A stretch of DNA of 64,000 nt from Craspedostauros australis (taxonomy: Eukaryota > Bacillariophyta > Bacillariophyceae > Mastogloiales > Achnanthaceae). This document shows, piece after piece, positions 39,398 through 50,427 of this stretch. The notes beneath the pieces were generated by a model. That model worked only from the letters and a program-made list of their open reading frames with translations, searched no databases and was not told the origin of the DNA. Location: positions 1,798,001 through 1,862,000 of the forward strand of contig JAMXDE010000012.1 of the NCBI GenBank assembly GCA_026770025.1. Direction: 5' to 3'. Each line of letters opens with the position of its first letter. Positions within the stretch are counted from its first letter, which is position 1. A program made the position numbers and the translations under genes.

Positions 39398-42300
39398 CTA
39401 CTCCATCAGTTCCCTGCAAGGAATTGTCCCGTTTCCACCATTGAGGGAGCACACCATCCCCGTTGGGTCTTCAATTCCCGTAGCTTCGGCCTGGGCTGCC
39501 ATCATCCTCTTGTTCGCCCTGCTCGCACCTGACAGACGGAACTTGTCAGCCCTTCGTCTTGCCAGTTCACGCACGAGCTCTTCTTCCGATGCCTCTGCCA
39601 GGACTTTGCTCTTCGAAGGAGCGCTGGTGTCATTCTCATCATGCGACCCATGAGTGATCTCACCATTGGTCGTTGCTGCTGGTACTGTTGTTGTTGTTGT
39701 TGCCGCTGTTGAAGGTGATGCTTTCACTTCACCGTCACCAACAACTTGTTGCTGGCCGTTCACCTTCTCCTTTCTCTTCACCTTCGACGACTGTTGCTTC
39801 GGACGTCTTTTCTCGCATTTGACCTTGCGGCTTTTGGCCAGAGCTTCCTCAGCGTACGAACGCAAGATGGCCGTGGTGTCATCGTGCATGAGAGGCAAAA
39901 GCGAACGCTTGATGTTGTCGTAAAAGTTGGGGTACATGCTCTCCTCACGCTGCAGCAGCTTCTTGATCCGTGCGCGTTCCTTAGGTTCCTCGAAGCATGC
40001 GGGGCAATTTTCGTTGATGATGGGGAGGTTGGCGGACTTGGCAAACTCCGTCGTGAGGCTTTCGCGGCAGTACACAAGCGGCCGGATGACGGAGAGATCA
40101 CCAGCATTGATCTGATAGTGTGCCTTCATGGTCCTGAGGAAGCCGTTGTGCATGACGCTCATCATGAATGATTCGGCGAGGTCGTCCAGGTGCTGCGCCA
40201 GCACCAACTTGTTGCAGTTGTTCTTTCTGGCCGTGCTGTACAGCACCCCTCGCTTCATCCTGGCACAGAAGGCGCAGAGTGACGACACGATCTGACCATT
40301 CTCCCCTGCCGAATTGGCACGTTCCACGATGTCATCCCGCACGTAATGGTACTTCAATCCCAACGACTCTACGTAGGAGATCAGCGGGGACGGATCGAAT
40401 GACGGAGTCATGGGGTCGACCGTGCACACTTCGATGTCGAACTTGATGGGTGACTTGCGTTTGCATTCCATTAGGATGTGGAGCAAACTCAACGAATCCT
40501 TGCCGCCGGAGAGCCCCAGCAGCAATCTGTCGCCATCCTCGAGCATATCCCATTGCACGATTGCCTGAGTCACGAGCCTCATCATCTTGGGTGGCGGTAT
40601 GACATGCAGCACTCCCTTTTTCTTCTTCTTCTTCGTCTTGCCTGCTGCGGGCTGCATTTGCAGTTGCGTGTGCAATGGCGATTGCTCTTGTTCCGCATGT
40701 GATCCAACTGTTCCATTTTCCACGTCTGAAGTTTGTGTTGATGGAACGGACAAGGACACGGATCCCGTCATCTCCGGTGCCTTGATTGAGACGAACGTTC
40801 CCTGCCCCCACGTCGTGCTGTCCCGAGACGGTTTCTTCTTTTGGTTCTTTTCATCCACAGGAAGGACGAGCTTGGCAGGGACAGGGGAAGGCGCAGGGAT
40901 AGCGACAGGAGCGGGCACTGGAGTTGCCGAGACTCTGCCCTTTTCGACACTCGCGCTTGATTTAATGTTGTTGACCCCATCGGGCTTGCCGCTCGGAATG
41001 TCAGTTGTTGATGCGACTTCGGGATCGATACCCAAGTATTCTCGGATTGGGATCCATTCATCCATGGACGGAATATAGATCACGCAGTCATCCGACAATT
41101 CGCCATCATCGTAACCGGCTTCGATCTCTTCTCTTGGCGCTTCGCCGCTGTGATGTTCTCCATCCTTGAATGTGACAACGTCGGGCATATCCAGGAGCGC
41201 GGCTGAGCTTTCATATTCAACGCCGTTGCTATGCCCATTACTGACTGCATTCGGCGTTGGCTGCATCGGCGTCGATGGCGTCGGTGCGACTGTCTGCTTC
41301 TGGGACACGTGTCGTGGAGCACCTGAGATCTTTGTTGGCACTGCTCGCTTTGGGTACCATGCTGTTGGCCTCAGCGCTCCGAGGAGATTGCCACGTTCGT
41401 ATGTTCCTGGGACTTGCTCCATCCCCTGCGAAACAAATGTTGCAACTTCCTTGGGGTAAATGTACCAACGCAGCTGCTCCAACGCACTGTCAGAATCGCC
41501 CATACCGCCTCCGGCCTCGTTGGTCATCTTGAGGGCCTGCTGGATTCCAACCAAGTCTGTGCGCGCCAATTGGAGCAGAGCATCTGCATTTTTCATCGTC
41601 TGCTGCAGTACGACGTCCCACGACAACACCACCTGCTGTTGGCCTGTTTCTACACGGCTCGCAGCTACGCTGCTTCTACCGCTGATGGAGGTCGAAGGCG
41701 CGAATGAATAGTGCGACAGCCAAAGTCGTTCGCGCTTGCCGAGCGGTGCGCCTTGGCGTTGCTTGTGCCGCCATTCACCGGTCCTGTGGTTGCATCTGTA
41801 CGACGGCAGCAACGACCACCCGTTTCGTGCGACCCACTCGATGGCCTTGATCACGTAGTCCACCTGGAGGGACGATACGCCCTTGAATGGGAGCGACAGC
41901 CGCGTGAAACCCGGACGCAACAGCTCCGAACGTTCCTTGGCGTGCACCAGCGCTGTTTCGATTTGGTCATTGAGCTGAGACGGAAATTCGTTGCCAGATG
42001 CATCCGTCTCAGTCAATCCCAGCAATCGCTGCGAGTACGGACCTGCGCATTGGCATCCTCCGCGTGATTGGATGCCAAATACGTCATTCAGAAGCGCGCA
42101 GACGTAGTTGTAGTGCAGAAAGCGCGGGCCGCATTTAACGAGGAACGAGAAGATCGGCAAGCGCTTCACAGAGTCGTTGGTGTCGGTGTCGCTGCCAAGC
42201 AGGATAAGGTTTGGAATGTTCTGCATCGCTGATGCCACCTTGTTGTAGGTTTGGAATTCGTAGTCCAATGCCGTCGCGGGAATGGCGCTGCCATTGGTTG

Positions 42301-43878
42301 TATCGCCTGCTGCTTCGTTTTGGGACTGCGCGAGTTGCGCGTACTTGTTCTGGACCTGACGTTTGAAGAGCATGGTGAGGCCGACCCTCCAGATGCCGAC
42401 AACGTTCGGGGTGCCGCCTTCGTATCGCTCGATGCGATTGGAAAGGAATCTGTGATGATCTTGGGTGACATAGAACACGGTTCCACCGCCCGATCGTCGT
42501 GGAGCGTTGACCTGCTGCACGAGGCGCTTCTTGATGACGAGAACACCAGGCGTGTTGATGCCTCCGATCATCTTGTGCGGCGAGAAGAAGATGGCGTCCT
42601 TGGCCACGATGGCGGGGTTGGAGGCATAGCGCTTGTCGTCCATCGGGTTCATGTTCATATTGAGGTAGGGCGCGCCCGTTGCGTAGTCCCAGATGGCCAA
42701 GGCGCCGTAGTGGTGCAGCATTGCCGTGATGGCGTTGGTGTCCACGACCGTCCCGGTGACGTTCGATGCTGCCGTGAATGTTCCAATCTTGACAACGTCG
42801 GTGGATTGGTATTTCTTCAGCAGGTTCTCCATCGCGAACATGTCCACCTGTCCGTGTTTCTCCGGAACCATTACGATTTCTGCGCCCGACTCTCGCCATG
42901 GCAGGAGGTTGGAGTGGTGTTCGTACGGCCCAATGAAAATGACGGTGTTGTTGCGTGCCGAAGTTGCGTCGCCCATGTGATGGAATCCCAAGCAATCCAG
43001 GAGCAGCTCGACAGCAGAAGTTGTTCCATTCCCACTGTGTGTGTGCAGTGTGCATTGTGCATCCGGGGGTGTTGTGGAGATTGTGGGTAGCGTTTGTGTG
43101 TGTTTGTGTGTGCAGGTACGCAAATATGTGAAGACGAGTGTCAGACTCTCTGCCTCTCTCTTGCTTTGGATAGAAGCATGAATCCATGGATGCATGGATG
43201 CAGATACAAGCGCATACGCATACGCAAATGCATACAGGTAGATACATACATGTGGATACATAGGAGTCGACCACCATCCATGACAAGACCAACTTACGCG
43301 AAGAGAACAACGTCTTGACTGGCCTTGCCTGTCGTTTTAGCGTTGACGGCTTCTGCCACCAACTGACGACCCTCGGCGCAGAACGCGGTGGATTGCGACC
43401 CCGTGATGGAGGTGTTGGTGTGGGTGTTGCCATAGAACGGCAGGCAGGCATGTTGGAGGTAATTCTCCATGGATCTGAGCGGACGGTTGGACGCTGTCTG
43501 GTCGCAGTACACCATCGGCAACGGAACCTTGCGGCCCTGCGAGATCTCCAAAGGCGACCAGAACATCGTTGGCCCCGCAGCGTGGAGGCCACCCCGATGG
43601 TGGGGATGATCGTTCGCCTCTGCGTCCATAGCGATCTGATCCCTCAACTCCTCAACGGTCGTGGCGCTCTGAATTGTTCCTGGAGCTGCGGTTCCTCCAA
43701 TGTTGGCATCAGCACCATCCTTTCCAGAACCGGATTCAGCTGGCGAAGCATCCGAGGCCATCTGCGGTGCCACCTGACCAAGATGAGCTTGCTCGCTCAG
43801 CGAGGTGCCGCATTCCAAGCTTCGTTCTTGCTCAGCGTTGCTCAGCGACGGAGACGCGGCATTCTTTTCTTCACTCAT
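39398..43878 (-). CDS. Fusion of class V cysteine desulfurase-like domain and TtcA-like tRNA thiolase (PP-loop), two exons, 1405 aa
   Basis: Exon 1 is 43878-43298 and exon 2 is 43034-39398; the 263-bp phase-2 intron has donor GTAAGT and acceptor ACACAG, and splicing restores VLFAGNGTTSAVELLL. Residues about 100-640 form a PLP class V aminotransferase/desulfurase domain: YCDQTASNRPL, GNGTTSA, EHHSNLLPW (near 232-240), WDYATGAP with D310, the Schiff-base lysine in FFSPHKMIGG (K348), and a Cys loop RGGCQCAGPY (C521, C523). A disordered Pro/Ser linker follows. Residues about 1010-1290 are a TtcA-type ATP pyrophosphatase: SGGKDS (1036-1041), C1114-x2-C1117 and CPAC (1204-1207), matching the CxxC plus Cys pattern that holds the 4Fe-4S cluster of TtcA, which makes 2-thiocytidine in tRNA. 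The tail is basic. Inference: sulfur mobilised from cysteine is passed to the thiolase within one chain. No clear plastid presequence. Confidence 0.88.
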
Positions 43879-46734
43879 CTTCGTCGGTCAATGCTCGTGC
43901 AATACGATTACTCCTGTCCTCGCTTCTGATTCTGATTCTGATTCTGTTCCAATCTTCTCTTTTGTCCCGGCCCTTGTCGATGGTGAAGATGACTGCGCGA
44001 AGATGACAACAACGGCAACATCACCATTGCCGATGCCAAACCAGGCGACCGCCATGGTCGGTCCATTTTCGGTTAGTTTTCGTCAACACCAAACGTGGCT
44101 GTGAAGAACCCAGCCGAATCGTGTGGACGGTTAGACGAAGTATTAATTTGATAATGATTAGTCCGACTCGATGTCGACGTATTGTAGATTCTGTCATTTT
44201 TTCGCCAAGAACTTCTCGTGTGTTGACGAACGCTTTGGCCCTTGGTTTGTGATGGCATCCGGGAAGCAGAACACTGTCGATGGACGAGGACGATTCCTTC
44301 GTCGACGTGGACAGAGTCCGAGTTATGGTACTTGACTCGACTCGAGTCTACACTTCTCTTCTCTTCTTTGTTCTTCTCTACGATTAATCTCTAGTTGTGC
44401 TCACGTCATACTTAGTCTGCTATTGCTGTACCATGCTCGTATAATACATGGACAGATTCGAAGGAAAAGGAGGACAGGTGGAGGCTCTCATTTGCCGCAG
44501 CGAGAGTCTGATGAACATTCCTCGGGAGTGGCTTGTGGGCTTGTGATGCTCCGATGCTGGCAAATTACGACTATGGACCATGTCTACAACCTGCAACTAC
44601 TTGCACGAGTCGCGAGACGATTAGCTACTCGTTGCCGTGATCGTAAAGAAGTCTTCGCGTGGACGGCCGTGACGCGAGATGGCATAGCGCAAAGCTGTCA
44701 CAAGAGTAAACGAACAAGTACGACTGCTGCGATGAGAACATCCAAAGCACGACGTTGCACAGAATCCAACAGAATACGGCAGAATGCTGAAGGTACTTTC
44801 GGGGAGGGGCGAGGCTTGTGTTTGCGCAGAGCAAGAGTATCTCTCCTCGTACGCCCGCAGACCGCGTGAACTGCCAACACTTTCAAGATTGGAGAACCAG
44901 CTTGGTTCGTGTTGTCGCAGACGAAGCAAATCTCTCCCTCTCTCTCTTGGGAATCTTTGGCCATGGTCCAGCATGGGACGCCTCGCTGTGATTGGACAAT
45001 GCAAAAATGGAGCATGGATACGATTGCAAGGGGAGCATCAATTTGACCTTCATGCAGCGCATGTTGGCAGAGAGTACTGCTCTTCCTCGTCATGTTTGGA
45101 TACGAGTTCATCAGCATTGAAGGAATGAAAAACTTGTGAAGCGAGGTCGAGAGCAGAAAACAATTGTTCTTCCGCAACGTCGGCGATGTTTTGTGGCGCA
45201 AAAAGATCACCCTAGTATCGGCCAACCAGCGACAAAGGAATGGCGATGTCCGAGTACACGTTGCATGGATGGACTTGGATGAGCCCACGGTTAAGACATG
45301 GGGGATGAGGAGGCTGCGCACATACATAGAGCATCAACATGTTCTGCTGAATCGTACTCGTACTCGTGCTCGTGCTCGTCCTCGTATGGTACTCATGTAC
45401 GCGCTCTTCTTGTCGATGGACATCTTGAAGATCGTGGATGCAACAATCTTTTGTCTGTCCCGTGTTGGCTTCCTTTGTGTTGATTGGAGTTCGAGTGCGT
45501 ACTCGAACCATCCTCCCATCCAACCTCATCGGGAACAACGCTTGCATGCTTTCTCGCCGTACTGGCCAGTGCTGCAACTCGTATTCCGAACGTGGTATAG
45601 TTGCTGGCAAAGCGGAGTGGAGTCGAGTCCCATCTTCAACATACTGGTATGTTACAACCACCTGACGAACTCTGACTGGTGCCACTCGCATTCGTCTCTC
45701 CCTCGCCATCGCCAAACAGGTACCGCACCAGTCGAAGCGAGGTGGAGCTGTTTGATTGTTGTACGAGCCATTGAGGAACAAATGAGGGCAGTTATGACGT
45801 CGCCTCGCAGACGGAGACCGTGGAGAGTATCGAAGAGCTGTGCAGGGCGCCCCACATGCGCGTTTCACATGACGTCAAGGGCAGAAGCGTTTGATGGCGG
45901 GCGGGATGTGGTCTGAGGCGCCTTTGTGTTTGGACCATGAAACCGAAAGGGCACATGAGGGTGGTAACTTTCTAGTTGCAGTTTCGGACAATCATCTTTG
46001 CCTCAAAATGCCATAAGCGAAGCGATATTTATGGCTGCATTGAATCGCAATGGCTTATGATGTGGGTTGATCGAATGCCGCGGCTATTCCGAAACGTCTT
46101 TGTCACAGAATCACATTGAAGAGCCATTCTACTCGCTTGCTTCCTGGGCCTCAAGGACGGAAATGCGCGAGATCGGGCAAAGCGAGTCTCGTCACATCCC
46201 ACAGCCAGACTTCGAGCTTCTCCGTGGGACACACGTGGATGAGTGCGGTATTCAGTGCTTCGTGTGTGAAGCAGTAGGGTGTTGTGGTGTGGTTGAAATG
46301 AGCGCAACCAACACCCTATCGCCACCAACATTGCACCGCGCCCTACTCCACAACTGTTCGCTTGAACTTTCGTCTCCACATCTCTCCGTTACTCGATCTC
46401 TTTTTGTTTTGGGTGTGGTTGAAGACATGTCAATTGTGTCCAGGTCTTTGGCAAAACCCGACAAACCCGTGCATCCATCCAAATCCACCCACACAAGCAA
46501 ACAGTAACTTCAACGGTCCCGCTCACAAATCGAACAGTCACAGTGAAAGCGTTCTTTCTTTCACCAACAGGACTCTTGCGTCGAAGCAAACAAAGCAAAC
46601 GAGACCAAAACGGAAGGTCTCACAAGCATCACACCTCATCTCAATTCCAAGCCACACGAAACACACAAAACGCAAAACCAACCAAACACAAGCACAAAAC
46701 ACAAACGCAAAACACAACCACATCAAGCTGAACC
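43879..46734. other. Gene-poor stretch, 2.9 kb
   Basis: Promoter of the desulfurase-thiolase at the left end and a CAAA-rich leader of the Ser-rich gene at the right. Between them are only short frames with scrambled composition and repeats such as CGTACTCGTACTCGTGCTCG (around 45353-45388) and GATTCTGATTCTGATTCTG (43927-43945). No gene is supported. Confidence 0.45.
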
Positions 46735-47541
46735 ATGTTGAGACCACCCGTGACAGAGATCTCCTTCCGACGCACCTCCATCTCGATGAGGTTGAATGTC
46801 GCCGACAATGAAAATGATGACGCCAGCCACGGAGGCGACAGCAATGATGCTCTCTTCATCACCAACGATCCATTCGCCGAGAACAGCATGGAGTACTTCC
46901 CATCGTCATCGGCATCACCAGCTTCTTCAGAATCCTCATCCTCATCATCGCTGTCGTCGTCGCTATCATCCGACCACAGCTTCTGGGACAGCGAGTTCCA
47001 TCAGGCGATGGATGGCGACATGCCACCATCACTGCCTTCACGCCATCACAGCAGGATCTTCCGCTTCGACTGCCAGTGCCCCGACACCTCGTCGCCCACC
47101 CAGCCAAGACGGAAGACCATCCTCGTCCAGAGGTTCGGCGACAGCAACAGCAATGACCTCGAAACCAAACAGCCGCAACAAGAGCAAGAGCAAGCGCAGC
47201 AGCCAACCCAGTCTCTCGCCGCCACATGCCTGCCCCGACGAAAGAGCCAAGGTGACAGCTGCGACATGCCACCATCTATTCCACAGAGGGATAGTCAGCA
47301 GCCGCTGCACCACAGCATGCTGAGCACGAACTTCCAGCCGCTGCTCGCAAGGTCATTCCCACCCAGCAACGACCAAGGTCCAATCATGCCGCAGAAATGC
47401 GCATCGCAGGTATTCCTGCCGAGCATGGACTCCTCCGAAGCGTCGCCATGCGCACTGGAAACGAGCGGCCTGGTGCTGGACGACGACACCTCTTCCACTT
47501 CATCATCGTGCATGAACGTAGGCTTGGATCTGATGCTGTGA
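46735..47541 (+). CDS. Ser/Gln/Pro-rich hypothetical protein, 268 aa
   Basis: Unrecognised. ATG at 46735 follows an A/C-rich leader without stops or ATGs nearby. Composition is Ser-rich with a Ser run (about residues 56-82), Asp/Asn acidic patches and a short Gln/Glu region (about 141-160). There are better-ordered short segments such as VTEISFRRTSISMRLNVAD at the start and RKTILVQRFGD near 129. No signal peptide, membrane span or known motif. Style and size resemble the genes at 289 and 60634, but I see no clear alignment. An AATAAA signal occurs 147 bp past the stop. Confidence 0.65.
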   Translation: MLRPPVTEISFRRTSISMRLNVADNENDDASHGGDSNDALFITNDPFAENSMEYFPSSSASPASSESSSSSSLSSSLSSDHSFWDSEFHQAMDGDMPPSLPSRHHSRIFRFDCQCPDTSSPTQPRRKTILVQRFGDSNSNDLETKQPQQEQEQAQQPTQSLAATCLPRRKSQGDSCDMPPSIPQRDSQQPLHHSMLSTNFQPLLARSFPPSNDQGPIMPQKCASQVFLPSMDSSEASPCALETSGLVLDDDTSSTSSSCMNVGLDLML

Positions 47542-50427
47542 AGTTGCCACGGACCTCACGTCTCTTGGAGCTTCGTGGTGTGCAATGACATGGCAAATCA
47601 ATAGCAATAACAATAGCAACAGCTAACATCAACAACGGCCATCACAACAACAATGTACGATGAGAGACTAATGCTCTAATATAATGCAATAAAGACGAAA
47701 ACATGAACATGAACACTTCTTCCACTTCAGAGTATACTACGCACGAGCATGGCGAGCGTCTTTACAAACAGGAAGAGGAAGAATCCATTCTCGAACCCAG
47801 GAATTGCATGGAACATGTCAAACGCGAAGCCATGGGGGGCGATACGGCACGCTGCCGTCCGAGGGAACACGACCACCCACCGAGCTGCTTCTTCTTCTGG
47901 TTTCATTCGGTCATTCATTCATTCGTTCATTCCATTCCTTTGCCCACATGCGCATCCACCTTGCTGACCACACGTTTGCCACGCCCTTTTGCTTTGGTGG
48001 TGACGACTTCGTGCAAAGCGAAAAGAGCATGTGGGTGACGCATGGCGAATACCTCAACCTCGCCGTTGCCCAAATACGAACAGAGCGCAGAGACGCAACC
48101 ATCCGCATGTATAGAGAGTATCGTGCTGCATGACAAGTGAGACAGAGACAGAGGGAGCATTAAAGGCACGAGTGGTCTCTCGACAAAGAGGAAGTGGAAG
48201 AGAGAGAGAGCGAGAGAGGAAACTCCCCCATTGCATTCTGAGTGTCTGCCGAACAGAAACTTCAATCTGGAGGACGGATGAGTGTGGATGCAGAAAGAGA
48301 TCATCACAAAGATCCTCTCCATCTTTGTTCTTGCACCAAGCAACGAAGGGTTCTGTGCTCTACCTATTGGCACTATACACAGGCGTACTGAGAAGCGTAC
48401 AAGCGCCCGAACGGTGGCAAAAGAGGCGGCGGCCAAGAGAGGAAGGAGCGACATCAGACATGCACCTCTCCATAGGGCCTGCTACACTATTGCGTTTGTG
48501 CCGTACTTCAACCATTGTACTAATGGCTCGTAACAGTGCTCCTACAAGTACTCGTACATGACCTGCCAGCGATCACACCAAACTTCAAAAAGAAAACAGC
48601 GACGTATACGACCTGCACAGCCGCAGCCAGCCGCCCTTTGCAGTGAACGACGGGCTTCCAGCAAGGAGGGCATCGATCGCTGGGGCGTCTGTATGTGCGT
48701 GGTGGGCGGAGGCGACAGAATCAACACACAAGAACACGGTTGGGCACGAGAATGGTCATCCGCTGCACCAGCCACACCAACGAGGATCGTGCGATAGTGC
48801 ACGATTGCACAATCAGAATCGTTTTCCTGTTTCCTTTTCGTTCTCCTCCCGCAACTCACAACACAGCTCACAACAAGTGACGCAGCTCACGTGGCTTGTC
48901 CGTGCAACTCGGCGCCCTATGTATCGGTGATCGCCGCCAGTTGGCAGGTGTCAAGGGCCGCCCAAGTACCGGCTTCTGCGAGAACATCTCGAGGCCTGGG
49001 ATTCCGCAGGGAACAGTTCCTTGGTTGTTCCTCACTTTTCTTTGTCACGCTCACGAGTCACAGGTTGGTGACAACGCATGACACGAACGCCTGTGGTTGC
49101 GCTTGGTGTTGAAGAGTGTAAAAAGTTGGATTGGCAGAGACCCGGACTAGGGAATGAAGGCGAAAATCGTGACTCGATGATGACGTTGACTTTGGACTGA
49201 TCGGACCGTGACGAAACGACACACGATCCAGAACGACTCACTTGATCAGATCGCAGCCTTCGACCACTGTGACCAAATCGCGATGTCAAGAATTGACGCT
49301 TGATTCGAAGATTTTAGCTTCGATGACGTCAGGACATCCTCTTTGTTGTCGACGTCATCATGTGTTGTCAACAGTTTTGGAGGTGTTTGGTTGGAGGGAT
49401 GGCATCATCAGGCCTGTGTCAGACACACGTCTCCACGTCTTTGACAGGAGGACAGTTCTTCGTTGTCCTCATTCGTGACAAACCTCCGGCTTCGTCGCGA
49501 GGAGGTCATCCCAGTCGAAACACAAACTGACACATCAGAACATCAACAAGAGGGCATTGGCATCGTGGCAAGCTGAGACACGAAGCAAATTCTGGTGTCA
49601 GCCATCGGCAGCCAACGTGTGAGCACCAAACAACGAAGAAGATTCGAAGACTCAAAATGCCGATGACACCATCGGCCACAGCAGTAGCAACACTGCAACA
49701 TCACAGCAACATAACATCGACGGCCATCTGCGGCTCCGCAACACTGTGCCACCAAAGCTCCAACACATCAACAAGGATCCAGTCACTTTCGTTGACACCT
49801 GCGGTGGAACGACTTTGCTGATGCAGTTGTCCATGTCGGCATTCCACCACCACGAGCATCCTATTCTGCACATTCGTTTCGTTTCCCTTTGATTCATCGA
49901 GCTTCCAATCTGCTCTGCCTCTGGATACGCGCACGAGTCGTGAAGTGCCACTGGACTGTCACTGGACTGTCACTGGGCATCAATCAAGCGCCAGTCAAAC
50001 TACAATCGGGCATCAGCCACGTACCTGACGGTCTCTCAGCATCTTGACACCCACCGTGAAGTTCCACATCACATCTTTGGCGTGAGCACAAGCCACAGGA
50101 GAGGGCTGCCAACGACAAACAAGCAGCATCACAATCGAGTGCATCACTTTGCCTTGCATTGGACTGGACTGGACTGGTTGAGAGTAGAGTCGAGTCGAGC
50201 CGAGCAGGCTGGATTGGATGGGATTGGGTTTGAGCCGCAAGAACGAGACAGCAACAAGCAGAAAGGCTTGACTTGCTTCCACAAAACGGATCGGCTCCAA
50301 GTTGAGAGGATCGTCGCTCTGCTCATTTACAGGAGTGCAAGAGTATAGAACACACCACGCCACGCCATTCCATACCACACCTCATACTCAACGAGAGTAA
50401 TTTGTGCCACTCGCACTTGCAACCAGC
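47542..50427. other. Gene-poor stretch, 2.9 kb
   Basis: 3' region of the Ser-rich gene, then non-coding-looking sequence with short chance frames, and the KEA3 promoter and leader on the right. Short tandem motifs include CATTCATTCATTCGTTCATTC (47911-47931), GAGAGAGAGAGCGAGAGAG (48198-48216), CTGGACTGTCACTGGACTG (49950-49975) and GGACTGGACTGGACTGG (50160-50176). Confidence 0.45.
47688..47693 (+). promoter_or_regulatory. Candidate polyadenylation signal AATAAA
   Basis: A canonical AATAAA hexamer 147 bp downstream of the stop codon of the Ser-rich gene. Plausible by position only; signals in these algae are often degenerate. Confidence 0.35.
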
